Of a stretch of DNA of 64,000 bases, positions 34,814 through 46,070 are shown piece by piece. The number at the start of each line of letters is the position of its first letter. The first letter of the stretch is position 1. The position numbers were made by a program, and so were the translations under genes. A model generated the notes under the pieces. The model did not search any database. It was not told where the DNA came from and was given only the letters and a program-made list of their open reading frames with translations. Where the stretch lies: the NCBI GenBank assembly GCA_035578175.1, contig JAQMRL010000007.1:50209227-50273226 (forward strand), given 5' to 3'. This stretch comes from Catonia carolina (taxonomy: Eukaryota; Arthropoda; Insecta; Hemiptera; Achilidae).

Positions 34814-35449
34814 TGTCACCCGAACAAGCCAAGAAATGTGTTACTGAACATTGTACAGAGTTATGACTGACAAACTACACTAGATGAAAATTTCATTTTT
34901 CAAATAATAAAAATAGTCATAATTTATAAACAAAATGTTTCATATACACTTGAACAATAGTTTTTTGACTCACCGGTAAGAAAAAAGTACTATAGTCTTT
35001 ATAAGAGCTACTACAGAAATAGAAAATATTTAAAAAATACTATGCAGATATTTACTACAAGAATAACTCATTGAGATTACTTTAAAAGTATATAATCATA
35101 AAATTAATTTTTAACACAGTACAAAATAGCAGTGTTAAAAATTCAAGGTATTTGAGTATAAACTGATTGAACTGACCTTTGCATTTGCAAGATAAGTTTT
35201 CTTTGAGGTTCAATTCTTATCACAAGTTAAAATTTAGTACTTATAGTTAGATAACGTTAGGCGTAGGAGAGCAGAGATTGTTGTGGAACAAATTCAACAG
35301 TAAAATAAACCACTTAAAAAAATACTACTTTTAATTTGGTGACTAACAACAGATGATTGGAATTATGAAATAAATAATTTCAATAAGAATAAGTAAAATT
35401 TGGAATTTAAGTAGCACAAACAAGACAGTAAATTTAACAAGGCATTTTT
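34814..35449. other. Smox intron 1, AT-rich DNA
   Basis: No feature supported. Confidence 0.35.
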
Positions 35450-36382
35450 ACTTTCTCTTGCCTATATGAATATATAAGAAGGAAAGTATTGTTTTCATGT
35501 CGATTTTTCGAAATCGAGTTTTCACCGAATCAACAGGTTTTCAGACCCCCTGAACCCAAAAAATATATTTTTAGCGATTGGTCTGTGTGTGTGTGTGTGT
35601 GTGTGAGTGTATACAGAATATCTCAAGAACGGGACATTGTACAAACTTAAAACTTAAGTTACATACCCCTACTAGACCCGATATGAACATTTTCATCAAA
35701 ATTGGTCAACCAGAAGTAGTATTTTATTCGTGTAATTTTTCACTTTTTTGCAATTTTCTCAAAAACGGGTACTATGATTTTTTTAAAATCACCTGGTTTA
35801 CTAAATTTTTTATGCCCTACAAGATAGGATAGGCGCCATGTCTGCTGAAATTCTTGGTGAGGCTGTTTTTACGTAAAATATTGTTTTTTGATTTGTGATT
35901 TGGGCTTTAATATGCATTTTAGCGCAAAAATTTATATAGTTAAAGTTGTAGACAATTTAAAATTTTACAACTTTTATTTCAAACATTTGTTTGTATAACG
36001 CTTACTTTAGCGGTAATTAGCGATTTTTTGTTTTTTTCTCACGAAAATGAGTGAAAAATTGATTTTTCTAAGATTTCAGCCTTAGTATGCATTTTATGAC
36101 AAAAGTATATAGAATGAAATTTATTTAAAATTAAATGATCTACAACTTTTATTTAGAGCATTTTTCTCAACAGAGCCTAGTTTAGTTTGAAAGAGTGATT
36201 TTCCGTATTTTTAAGCCAAACTGAGGTCGATTTTCATTTTGCGCCTTTCACTCATGAGTAAAATAAGGTTATGTTTTCTGAGGTTAGCTTTTTATTTATT
36301 TTTCAATGTTTTACTACTATATTAGGTTATATTGTTCATTATTTGCATTGGCAAGAGAAAGTCGTGTGAGTTTCACACCAGA
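35450..36382 (+). mobile_element. HINE-A copy h, full length (933 bp)
   Basis: Complete plus-strand copy: 5' ACTTTCTCTTGCCTATATG after a T run, TG microsatellite (35583-35607), conserved body, then GGCAAGAGAAAGTC and the hairpin GTGTGAG-TT-TCACAC with CAGA before A/T. It is one of the best copies for defining element ends. Confidence 0.85.
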
Positions 36383-36583
36383 ATTTTTTATTTCAAACAA
36401 TAAATTGACAAAATGAACTAAAAAAAAAGAAATAATTGCAGCTGATCTTACTGTGATTTTTACACTGAAATTCACTAGCATGTCTTAATTCTAATAAATT
36501 ATGATCAAAAATTTTTGTACAATAGTTTATGAATAAATCTTGAATAAATCTTTCCCACAGCTTGTAACCAAACCAAATGAAAA

Positions 36584-36624
36584 ATCTGGTGTGAAACATT
36601 TACAAAATTTCTCTAGCCGATATA
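36584..36624 (-). repeat. Solo HINE-A 3' end
   Basis: TCTGGTGTGAAACATTTAC followed by ATTTCTCTAGCC, i.e. the hairpin end and subterminal inverted repeat only, with no body. Confidence 0.6.
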
Positions 36625-37025
36625 CAAAAGGATCTATACTGCCACAATGTAATTTTCTTTTAGCAGAAACAAAAATCCAGGATATCTACTTTTCCCAAAC
36701 CAAGATATTTTTAAAGCCAGACAATTTCTCCGGACAGACTTAACAGAGCAAGACTTTCTGGGAAAACGTGCATACATGGTAATTTTCATATAGGAGTTCA
36801 TAAAGATTAAATTTGTTTCTGATGCAGGTACCTCAAGTGTAAATTATAACAATCTAACATTTAAGATACTGGAAAGAAACGTCACTCAAAAAATCAATAG
36901 GAAACAAAACCAGATGCTAGACTCGATCAGTTAACATTTTTAAAATGTTAATTCATAAAATCACTTAGCATTGGATAAGTAATCATAATCAACAAGTAAT
37001 CTCTCAGCAAGCGTTTACAAAATCA

Positions 37026-37065
<40 letters not shown>

Positions 37066-37229
37066 CAAGATCAACCACATTCTCATTCCTCAAAAAAGAG
37101 ATATAGAGAAAACAAAAAAATTAAACCCCAACATTTAAAAATTCCTGTACTGTATAGTATACCACTTCAATTCAGACGACTTTTTTTAACTGCCTTTTAT
37201 ATATTTTCTCATAAAACAAACTATGTGGA
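36625..37229. other. Smox intron 1 with (AAT)n microsatellite
   Basis: A (TAA)n tract spans about 37028-37063. The remaining sequence has no supported feature. Confidence 0.6.
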
Positions 37230-37730
37230 AGACAGGACATTAGTTTTGATCCTACTTATGAAAGTCATCATCTTCTCCCTTATCCCTCTCACAGGTTTCA
37301 TTGGGTTGAGGCCAACACAAGTTCTCTCCACCTCTCTCTAACACTGAACCATCTTTCCTAAATACCTTTCTTAGCATCATATCTTTTTCCTAATTAATTT
37401 TTTAATTAATTTTAATTAATTTTTTTCCTAAAAAATAATAACTGAACAAGTCCACTTCACTCTAGGTTTTCCCTTCATATCAAATTACCAACAGCCTTTT
37501 CGGCAGTCTTCCCTCATACATACAAACTGACAAGGCCAAATCATTATACCTCTGTCTGTCCAACCCTCCTTAACAGGCAGTCCATTTCCAGTTATTCCCT
37601 AATTACATCATTTCGTATTCCACCTCTTCTTGTCTTCCTCAGCATACTCCTCTGGAACTTTATCTCTGCTGCCTGGATTCTACTTTCTACCTTTTTTCCT
37701 CTAGTCCATACCCATAAATAAAAATTGACA
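37230..37730 (-). pseudogene. LINE ORF2 C-terminal relic
   Basis: The minus strand reads ESRIQAAEIKFQRSMLRKTR then GGIRNDVIRE, the region after RT in RTE-like LINEs (Q.AEMKFLR...R...IR). Further frames give LALSVCMREDCRK and KPRVKWTCS. There are many stops and no RT domain. A related RIRNDVIRKQLG segment lies at 59958-60190. Confidence 0.6.
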
Positions 37731-38321
37731 CAAAATATGCACTAAATTCATAAATTATTTTCTTTCAATTCATAGGAACTTGTTGATCCCAGACTAAGCC
37801 TCTCATACTTTGAAAGACACCACTAGCTTTCTACACCCCTATAAAAGGGTATATATAAAATATAAAAGGGTATATATGAAAGTATTTTTCAAAAATAGAC
37901 AATCTATGGAATTCTATAACATCAGAATGGTTCATTCTTGTGAGATAGCCATGCAGGCTTTTCCACCAAACCATCATTTTTTACTAATTTTGCCTACAGT
38001 ATAGACTTATATAAATTAAGATAAAAAATTTTTTATTTTGTTCAAAATAATCTCTACAAGACTTGTGACTATCCCGAACATGTATCTCACTACTCATCTT
38101 TTTATCAGAAAAGTCTTCTCAAGCTTACAACTCTAAAACCTCAAAAATATAATGAAACAATGTATGAAAGAAATCATAATATGCTTAAGTGTTTCAATAA
38201 TTTCAATTTGATGACCTTTTGATAATAAATTTACATTTAAGATCATTAAGAAGTTCTACCCAAATTAGCCAACATCTATTCTAACTCCCAAAAATTTTAA
38301 TAAGGTTTTTCTTATATATAT

Positions 38322-38676
38322 TTCATATAATGAATTAATATAATAATTTCACCAACCTTCTTTTTAAACTGCGTCACATTTATTTTTATTCTTACTTACA
38401 CATGTTTCGGCGGATCCACCATCATCAGAGTAAACAAAAAAATTGAAACTAAAAAATTTTTATCTCACTTATTTAAGAGTTTTATACAAGTGACTGAAGA
38501 TGTATCATCTTCTGTACATTTTAAATAAGTGAGATAAAAATTTTTTAGTTTTAATTTTTTTATTTACTCTGATGAAGGTGGATCCACCGAAACACGTGTA
38601 AGTAAGAATAAAAATAAAGGTGACACAGTTTAAAAAGAAGGTTGGTGAAATTATTATATTAATTCATTATATGAAA
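38322..38676. repeat. Near-perfect palindrome with hammerhead-ribozyme-like cores (family P)
   Basis: Two inverted arms (about 38322-38485 and 38512-38676) bound a ~25-base centre. On the plus strand the right arm has CTGATGA (38569-38575), then A and GGTG-GATC-CACC (stem II), GAAA (38589-38592), a two-base-pair stem III AC-ACGT-GT, A (38600) and AGTAAG (38601-38606), which pairs with TTTACT (38563-38568) as stem I. The left arm carries the same core on the minus strand (38396-38434; CTGATGA T GGTGGATCCGCC GAAAC ATGTGTA AGTAAG). An extra base between CTGATGA and stem II is not canonical. Short-stem-III hammerheads are known in Penelope-like retroelements; the link is inference. Confidence 0.6.
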
Positions 38677-38901
38677 GAGAAATAATTTCAAACTGCAGGA
38701 TGCATTATTAAGATTTATTTTCTTATATAATTACATCATTACTAACATTTATTACTGGAAGATGAGCCCATATCTTATTTTTTTTAAATAGCCATAACTT
38801 ATACGTTTTGTAAACTTCAATGTTTGTCTATCTTTACCAAACTTATATTAAATTTAAATGTTTCAATAATAAAAACGACAAAAGCCATGATTTTGGTAAT
38901 A

Positions 38902-40240
38902 CAGTAGCATGCAAATTAATCCGAAGACAGGGAATTTTTTGTTTTTGTCTATGTTGTGGCTACACTGCTATTCACACACATTCTGTAAGCTGTCTGTGCA
39001 GTGTGAAGTTGTTGTACTTCGTCTCTATAGCAATTTTGTGACATAAGTAGTGGCTTATACAAGTGTATTTCATTTTTTCATGACAAATTCATATATTGTT
39101 TTTGTGTCCGTTTACGTAATATATTGTAACAATGGATGTAACTCCAAGAAAACATTCAAAAATTGTTTCTCTCTCCGAGTATACTGGTATGACACATACC
39201 GACAAAGAGCTTCAGAGTGTGGCGTTGCATTAGGGACAGTGAATGCTATATTAAAACAATTTCGAGAAACTCGTTCCTTTTCACCTCGAAGGAAAGGAAA
39301 ATGTGCCCGTAAAAGAAAAACCATGACGACTCAGAATCAGTTATTAGTGAGAACAAGTAAAGTGAATCCAAAATTAAGTGCTGTGGACTTTAATAGAAAG
39401 CTTGCAGCCAGTGGAACGAATTTGCAAGTGATAACTGTTAAACGCCGACTTCTTGATGCTGGACGGAAAGCTCGTCGACTGGCTAAAAAACAACTTTTGA
39501 CCCAAGCAATGTGCAAAAAACGGTTATTGTGGGCCAAAGCACATGCTAAGAGGACTGTTGCAGACTGGAAAAATGTAATGTTCTTCGATGAATCCCATTT
39601 TTATGTTCAGGGGAAAAAAGTTTCTTACGTTCGGAAATCAGCAGATGAAAGAACATCACCGGCTCATATCCAGCAATCAGCTAAACATCCCCAGAAAAAA
39701 ATGTTTTGGGGTTGTTTCACATTTGAAGGTCCTTGTTCATTAGTCCCAGTAAATGGTATGTTAAAAAGCGATGAACATATCTGAATTCTTAAGTCAAAGG
39801 TTGTGCCTTAACTGCAAACAAAATTTCCACATGGCAATGGAGTGTTTCAACAAGATTTAGCGCCATCCCATACTGCCAAAAAAGTGAAAGCATTTTTTGA
39901 ACAAGAAAACATTCAAGTGTTGACATGGCCAGGTAATTCCCCAGAAATAAGCCCGATTGAAAATCTTTGGGCAGTAGTGAAAAAACGACTCTCAAAAATG
40001 GATTGTACAACAAAAAATAACCTCATTGCAGCAATAATATCGGTATGGTTTCGTGACGAAGAAATTAAAAAAAATGTCCAGTACACTAATTGAATATATG
40101 TGAAATCGCATACGTGAACTGATAAACAATAAAGGTGGCCATATTAATTATTAAACATTAACAAATAAAATGTATATATATTTTTTCAAAAATAAAGTAA
40201 CTTTTCATTACATAACATCTGTGTTCGGATTACGCTACTG
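38902..40240 (+). mobile_element. Tc1-type transposon, near complete
   Basis: Flanked by TA (38900-38901 and 40241-40242). The left end CAGTAGCATGCAAATTAATC and right end (complement CAGTAGCGTAATCCGAACAC) are imperfect inverted repeats. At 1339 bp the length is typical of Tc1 elements. It carries one transposase gene, slightly broken. It lies in Smox intron 1, antisense to the gene. Confidence 0.85.
39132..40120 (+). pseudogene. Tc1 transposase, DD34E, one frameshift and one or two stops
   Basis: Start MDVTPRKHSKIVSLSEYTGM (ATG 39132). A frameshift near 39200 leads to ASECGVALGTVNAILKQFRE (first DNA-binding helix-turn-helix), then RKRKTMT, LAKKQLLTQAMCKKRLLWAK and NVMFFDESHFYVQG (first Asp in FFDES). 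A TGA stop at 39781-39783 interrupts the frame; FQQDLAPSHTAKKVKAFFEQ (second Asp) and GNSPEISPIENLWAVVKK (Glu) follow, with 34 residues between the second Asp and the Glu. Another frame break occurs near the C-terminus (about 40060). All three catalytic residues are still encoded, so the element decayed fairly recently. Confidence 0.88.
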
Positions 40241-40244
40241 TATA

Positions 40245-42007
40245 CGCACTTAAAATGTTTGACAAAGTTCCTTTAAAATACTAGGATAAATTTTATTTTA
40301 CACAGCCTTGACAATTGGGTAGCTGTTTAGTTTGCATTTTAACTGATAAAATGTAAGCGGAAATAATTTTAATGAAGTGATGACACAATTTTTTCTGGTT
40401 GTAATATGTTTCTTTGATGGGGTTTCTTAATAGAATTTTGATATGGGCTAATGACAATGGTAGTTGATATTAATATCAACTATTAAGCTTACTTAAACAA
40501 AAACGAAACCAAAAAAGTCATGTTTGCAACTCAAAAGGTATTTTGTCACAGACTATAAATGGAAACTGAACATTTAAGCATTCATTACTGACACTGAAAA
40601 TTTGTAGCTATAATTTTGAAATACTTTGTTTCAGTTACAGCAATAAAACTTAAACAAGGAAGGATTATAATAAATATAACTCGCCACTCCAGCAGCGCAT
40701 CGCGCTGCTTCCGTGTCTCGGCCTCAGAGGGGTAGGTGGATCAGAATTCGTAAGTGGATCAAAACCATTTGCCACAAGGTGAAGTTCAGCCACCAAAGGG
40801 GTTGGGTGGATCACAATATTTTGGTAATTGAAGATATGAAAGTTAATGTTTAAAGTTTCAACTTTGAATGTTGAGGTTTGAATGTATGATACTATGAGTT
40901 TTTCGTTTTCTCATGCGACCTAAGGTTGTGACCTGAAAATTTTTGGGTTACCAAATGTTTATGTTATTTCTTTGCTAAATAACATGCCGTTTAAACATTA
41001 TCTGTATTCCAAAAATTTTTAAATTTTTGTTGGGGTAGCAATCGCCGTAGGACCCCGATCTAAAATTTAATAAATTCTCCGTGACTCTATGGGTATGTGT
41101 AATGTGTTGTCAATAAAAATTTGCGAAAAAAAAGATGAAAAATGTTAGAATTGTACATAAATAGGAAATGTTTTTAAAAATTAGTAACTTGAATGGAAAA
41201 AGGTAAGTGTATATACTCAGTTACTATAATAGATATTTTTTTAACAATTTGTTAATTATTTTTTGCTAAGTTAAGTTGTTTTTGTTAATTTGTTTTTATT
41301 ATGTATTTCAGTTTTTTTCAAAGTAACAAAATGTGCACATATGTGTGTAAAAACTTGACTAACAAAGATTTGCTAGCATAAAAATTCATAAACACTTCTA
41401 TAGGCTTACAAAGTTGTAAAAATTAGTTCATAAAATACTCCCAACATGCTCTGCTTTGTTTATGAAAAAAAAACAGAGACAAAGACATACGAAAACTTTA
41501 GTTACCATGGGTAACCCATACATAAAAAACATGTTAGTAAATTCTGCTTTGCACAGCTGACATTACCAATGATGTTTAATACACAGATCATTAACAATAA
41601 CACTACATTTTTAATTGTTAGTATATCTACTCGCTTGAAGTTTATTCAAATTTTTATTATCTAATCACAATAGGTTTAAAAGTTTTATTTTTTTCACAAC
41701 GATTACATTACACAAACATAGCTGTAAGTAATGCAGTAAAAGTCTATTGAAACAAAAAGTGAACATTTAAATCCTATCAATCTAGGAACAAGAACATGAG
41801 AAATTTTTCCAAGTCCAATAATTGTTCTCTGGTTAGTTTTTTTTTTTTTTTTGTAGTAGCGTTCCTGTTTCTCTCCTAATTAAATCAATAAATACAAATT
41901 AAAATAAAATATCCAAATTTTATTTGTTAAAAATATATTGTAAAGTAGTTTTAGTTATAAAAATAAAAAGTAAACCTGTTCATTTTTTTCTAAACTACGA
42001 ATGTAAT
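40245..42007. other. Smox intron 1, with a GC-rich hairpin at 40691-40709
   Basis: Mostly AT-rich. A G/C patch at 40681-40820 holds the hairpin AGCAGCGC-ATC-GCGCTGCT and three copies of GTGGATCA preceded by GGTAG, GTAA or GTTGG. It may be the end of an unidentified repeat. No gene was seen. Confidence 0.5.
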
Positions 42008-42009
42008 TA

Positions 42010-43264
42010 CAGTAGACCCTCAATTTACGACAGCTCGGTATAGTGACTGACCGTACAAAAAAGGTCCCGTATAAAAAGGTCAACAATAACTTGCCATTCA
42101 AAGCAATATTATTAATTGACAATGTCAAAAATCACACTGCCACAGGCCCGGAAGGTAAAGATTTAAATGTAAGAGTCATTTTTATGCCACCGAATACGTC
42201 ATCATTACTCCAGCCTATGGATCAATCTGTCCTCACATGTTTTAAAGCGTATTACTAACGCGATAGTTTTCATAGTTATTCAGCGCTGTTGATAAGGAAG
42301 ATGGACCAACTATAATAGAATACTGGAAAAAAATTCAATAGATTACAAGCTATAAAACTGATTAACAATGCATGGATGGAAGGTTCCGAAAAATATTCTT
42401 GATAGATAAATAAAATTTGTCCTCACTATTATAACGACAAGTAAATTACTGAGATCCCCATGTTAAATGCAACGACAGAAATTGTAGAGATTGCCAGTAG
42501 TCTTGAAGACGTTACCGAGTTGTTAAATGCTGAAGAGGATATTTCCAATGAAGAGCTTATAGCATTTGTCCAACAAGATACTCCGCAATTAGAAGAAGAA
42601 TTTGTTCAGGTAAGTGAATCAGAACCCACAGTTGATAAAAAAAAATTAACGAAAAGACCTTCGGAAGCATTTAAATTAATTGAAAGTGGCTTAAATATTT
42701 TCGAATCAGAAGATCCAGATTCTAATCGCAATATGGCCGTAACCGCAGCCGTGAGTTTTCATGCTACCAAGAAAGTTATAGATCGATGAAGGCGCAGAAA
42801 GTTCAGAAGCCACTTGGTTATTTCTTTAAAACGGCAAAAACAGATGTACAAGCGGTGAGCTGTCAAGAAGCAGATCCTCAACCCTCAACATCGTGACAGT
42901 AAATTACACAGCAGGCAAGTTTTAAATTTAACTAACACAACACAGAAAATGTTAAAGTACCCTTATTTTTATGATTTTGTAATTTTTTTATTGTAGGCCT
43001 ACGCTTCATGTAGAGTGCAGTACATATTCAAGTTATTGTATTTTTTCTAAATTTAATTAAAAATGTGTTCACTGTAAAAACTTTAATCTATATTCTAATG
43101 TATTCAATGGTTTTTTTTATCAGAGAAGTAATAAAAGGAAATAGTGTAAAATATTATTAACTTGTTTAATTTTATTAAAAATACTGTATGTTAAGAATCC
43201 ATTAATATTCAATTTATGACAGGTTTTCCGGAACCAATTCCTTCGTTATAGCGGGGGTCTACTG
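42010..43264 (+). mobile_element. Tigger/pogo-like element T1, sister copy
   Basis: Flanked by TA (42008-42009 and 43265-43266). Left end CAGTAGACCCTCAATTTACG; the right end complement begins CAGTAGACCCCCGCTATAAC. It is collinear and highly similar to 8664-9944, sharing the internal deletion. Small indels distinguish the copies: a 21-bp deletion in the acidic tail here, and four bases absent in one of the two around 42752. Confidence 0.88.
42085..42895 (+). pseudogene. Tigger-type transposase C-terminal half, decayed
   Basis: LPFKAILLIDNVKNHTATGP, then NVRVIFMPPNTSSLLQPMDQ and SVLTCFKAYY followed by a TAA stop, so LLIDN and PPNTSSLLQPMDQ are in one frame here (frameshifted in the 8.7 kb copy). 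After several breaks the acidic tail LNATTEIVEIASS...FKLIESGLNIFESEDPDSN follows, and finally KPLGYFFKTAKTD. The N-terminal half is absent. Confidence 0.85.
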
Positions 43265-43421
43265 TACATAATCTTTTTTTTAAAAAGTAATTTTTTTAAT
43301 TTGTATTTTTAACACTATTATAGATTTTTGTAGAAATATAATGGTATTTACTTATATTCACTGCTTCTAAAAACTGCTTAACATTTTTTACCATTTTAAT
43401 TGTTGTAATAGATTTTTTCTA

Positions 43422-46070
43422 ATGAATAAAAAAATTGGACAAAGAGTGACTTACTATAAGCAGTGTAGTGATAGGATTATCATGGTTAGAGTAGATACGA
43501 AACCAAAGTCTACCACTATAGTGCAGGTCTACATGCCTACGTCTTCACACAGAGAGGAAGAAATAGAACAAGTATATGAGGAATTAGATGAAGTAATAAA
43601 ATATGTCAAGGGTGATGAAAATTTGATAGTTATGGGAGACTGGAATGCAGTAGTTGGAGAAGGAAAAGAAGGAAAGATAGTCGGAGAATATGGTCTAGGG
43701 AAGAGAAATGACAGAGGGAGTCGGCTGGTAGATTTCTGCTCCAAATATAATTTAGTGATAGGCAATACACTTTTTAAGAATCACAAAAGGAGGTTATACA
43801 CTTGGATGATGCCAGGTGACAAGGGAAGATACCAAATAGATTACATAATGGTTAGACAAAGATTCAGAAACCAGATTATGAACTGTAAAGCCTATCCAGG
43901 TGCAGACATAGGGAGTGATCATAACTTAGTAGTAATGGATAGCAGGCTTAAACTTAAAAAACTGAAGAAGGGACAGGGAAATGCTAGGTGGGATGTAGAC
44001 AAACTAAGAGAACAAGACAACCAGGTAGGTTTCCAGGAGAGTATTCAAAAAGGGATAGAAGAAAGAGGTAATGACACAGGAAATGTAGAGGAGGAGTGGA
44101 TAAACTTCAAGGAGGTGGTAGTGAAAGCAGCGGAAGAATGGTTAGGACATACTAAAAGAAGAGGTAGGAAACCGTGGATTACTAATGATATTTTAGAACT
44201 GATGGATGAGCGAATAAAATATAAAAACGCAAAGGACGAGAGAGGTAAAAGGCAATATTGCTACTTGAGAAATACCATAAACAAAAGGTGTAAGAAAGCG
44301 AAGGAAGAGTGGATCAGAGCGAAATGTACGGACATTGAAAGTAAAATGGCAGTTGGTAAAGTGGACGCAGCTTATAGAAAAATAAGGGAAAACTTTGGAG
44401 AACGAAAGATGAAAGCTGTTAATTTACAAAGCGCAGGTGGTAAACCATTGTTGAATGGCCAAGAGAGAGCTGAAAGATGGAAGGAATACGTAAATCAACT
44501 CTGCATGGGAAAAGAACTAGAATATGATGCGATAGAACAAGAAACTGATGTTGAAGAAGATCAAAAAGGGGACCCTATACTACGAGAAGAATTCGATCGG
44601 GCACTTAAGGATATGAATATGAATAAGACACCAGGAATAGATAACATACCATCGGAATTATTATTACGATGTGGCAAAGTTGCTCAAAACAAATTATACA
44701 AACTTGTGTGCAGAATGTATGAGAGTGGAGAGGTACCATCGGACTTAAAAAAAAATATTATGATTCCAATACCAAAAAAGTCAGGAGCGGAGAAGCGTGA
44801 ACATTACAGAACCATCAGCCTAACATGCCATGCATCTAAGATACTGACAAGAATTATATACAGGAGAATAGAACACCGAGTAGAAGAAGTATTGGACGAT
44901 GACCAATTTGGATTTAGAAGGAGAATGGGAACTCGAGATGCAATATTGGCTCTGAGACTGATTATTGAGAAAAGGATACAGAAAAATAAAACTACTTTTA
45001 TGGCATTTGTAGATTTAGAGAAATCATTTGACAATCTGGACTGGAGTAAAATGTTTAAAACTTTGAAAAGGCTAGGAATTAAATACAAAGAAAGGAAAGT
45101 TATCTACAGTCTGTATAAGAATCAAACGGCTGTTTTGAGAATCGAGGGGTACGAAAAAGAGGCTGCTGTAAGAAAAGGTGTACGACAAGGTTGTTCTTTG
45201 TCACCACTACTTTTTAACTTGTATATAGAAGAGGCTATAAATGAAGTGAAGGAGAAATTTGACGTAGGAATAAAAATTCCAGGAGAAACAATAAAAATGT
45301 TGAGATTTGCCGATGATATAGTAGTATTAGCCGAGGCAAAGAATGAACTAGAGGATGCCTTAAATGGAATGGATGAGATCTTGAGGAAGGATTACTTCAT
45401 GAAAATTAATAAGAACAAAACGAAAGTGTTGTGCAGCAGCAAGAGTGGTTTAGAAGAGATGGGAAATTTAAAAGTAGGCAACGAAAACATACAGGAAGTT
45501 GGGGAATTCTGCTATCTAGGGAGTAAAATAACAAAGGATGGTAGAAGCACGAGTGATATCAAGAGTAGAATTGCTCAAGCTAGAAAAGCCTTTGAAATGA
45601 AAAACAGCTTACTGACTACAAACATTGATTTACAGATTAGGAAAAATTTCTTAAAACATTATGTTTGGAGTGTAGCATTATACGGAAGTGAAACGTGGGT
45701 GATAGGGGCTGTAGAACGGAAGAGGATAGAAGCTTTTGAAATGTGGTGTTATAGGAAAATGTTAAAGATTAGGTGGGTGGACAAAATAAGTAATTTAGAG
45801 GTTCTTAGGCGAGTGGATGAAAAAAGAAGTATATGGAAGCATCTTACCAAAAGAAGGGATAGGTTAGTGGGGCATATCCTAAGACATCCAGGTATTGGGC
45901 TATCAATAATGGAGGGTAACATTGAGGGAGTAAATTGTAGAGGGAGGCAAAGATTAGAATACATAAAGCAAATTACAAAAGATGTAGGATGTTACAGGTG
46001 TGTAGATATGAAACGACTTGCGCAAGATAGAACAGGTTGGAGAACTGCATCAAACCAGTCGAGAGACTGA
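43422..46070 (+). CDS. LINE ORF2: endonuclease (partial) and reverse transcriptase, 882 aa
   Basis: An uninterrupted 2.65-kb frame. Residues 1-175 are the C-terminal part of an apurinic-type endonuclease: GDWNA (72-76), DYIM (140-143), GSDHN (164-168); the N-terminal metal-binding part is lost by 5' truncation, and the first few codons may come from flanking DNA. About 430-700 is the reverse transcriptase: NKTPGIDNIPSELL, IPIPKKSG, QFGFRR, MAFVDLEKSFD, GVRQGCSLSPLLFNLYIEE and LRFADDIVVLAE (catalytic FADD). The C-terminal part has YGSETW, GHILRHPG and LAQDRTGWR, as in RTE/CFDP2-related proteins. Family reaction: nicks target DNA and copies its RNA there. The absence of stops suggests a recent insertion, but lacking the endonuclease N-terminus it should not be autonomous. 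Confidence 0.92.
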   Translation: MNKKIGQRVTYYKQCSDRIIMVRVDTKPKSTTIVQVYMPTSSHREEEIEQVYEELDEVIKYVKGDENLIVMGDWNAVVGEGKEGKIVGEYGLGKRNDRGSRLVDFCSKYNLVIGNTLFKNHKRRLYTWMMPGDKGRYQIDYIMVRQRFRNQIMNCKAYPGADIGSDHNLVVMDSRLKLKKLKKGQGNARWDVDKLREQDNQVGFQESIQKGIEERGNDTGNVEEEWINFKEVVVKAAEEWLGHTKRRGRKPWITNDILELMDERIKYKNAKDERGKRQYCYLRNTINKRCKKAKEEWIRAKCTDIESKMAVGKVDAAYRKIRENFGERKMKAVNLQSAGGKPLLNGQERAERWKEYVNQLCMGKELEYDAIEQETDVEEDQKGDPILREEFDRALKDMNMNKTPGIDNIPSELLLRCGKVAQNKLYKLVCRMYESGEVPSDLKKNIMIPIPKKSGAEKREHYRTISLTCHASKILTRIIYRRIEHRVEEVLDDDQFGFRRRMGTRDAILALRLIIEKRIQKNKTTFMAFVDLEKSFDNLDWSKMFKTLKRLGIKYKERKVIYSLYKNQTAVLRIEGYEKEAAVRKGVRQGCSLSPLLFNLYIEEAINEVKEKFDVGIKIPGETIKMLRFADDIVVLAEAKNELEDALNGMDEILRKDYFMKINKNKTKVLCSSKSGLEEMGNLKVGNENIQEVGEFCYLGSKITKDGRSTSDIKSRIAQARKAFEMKNSLLTTNIDLQIRKNFLKHYVWSVALYGSETWVIGAVERKRIEAFEMWCYRKMLKIRWVDKISNLEVLRRVDEKRSIWKHLTKRRDRLVGHILRHPGIGLSIMEGNIEGVNCRGRQRLEYIKQITKDVGCYRCVDMKRLAQDRTGWRTASNQSRD

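Noticed and set aside
43422..46070. Host gene for a craniofacial-development-like protein
   Set aside because: Endonuclease and RT motifs, poly-A and target duplication identify it as a LINE; database names of that kind derive from RTE elements.
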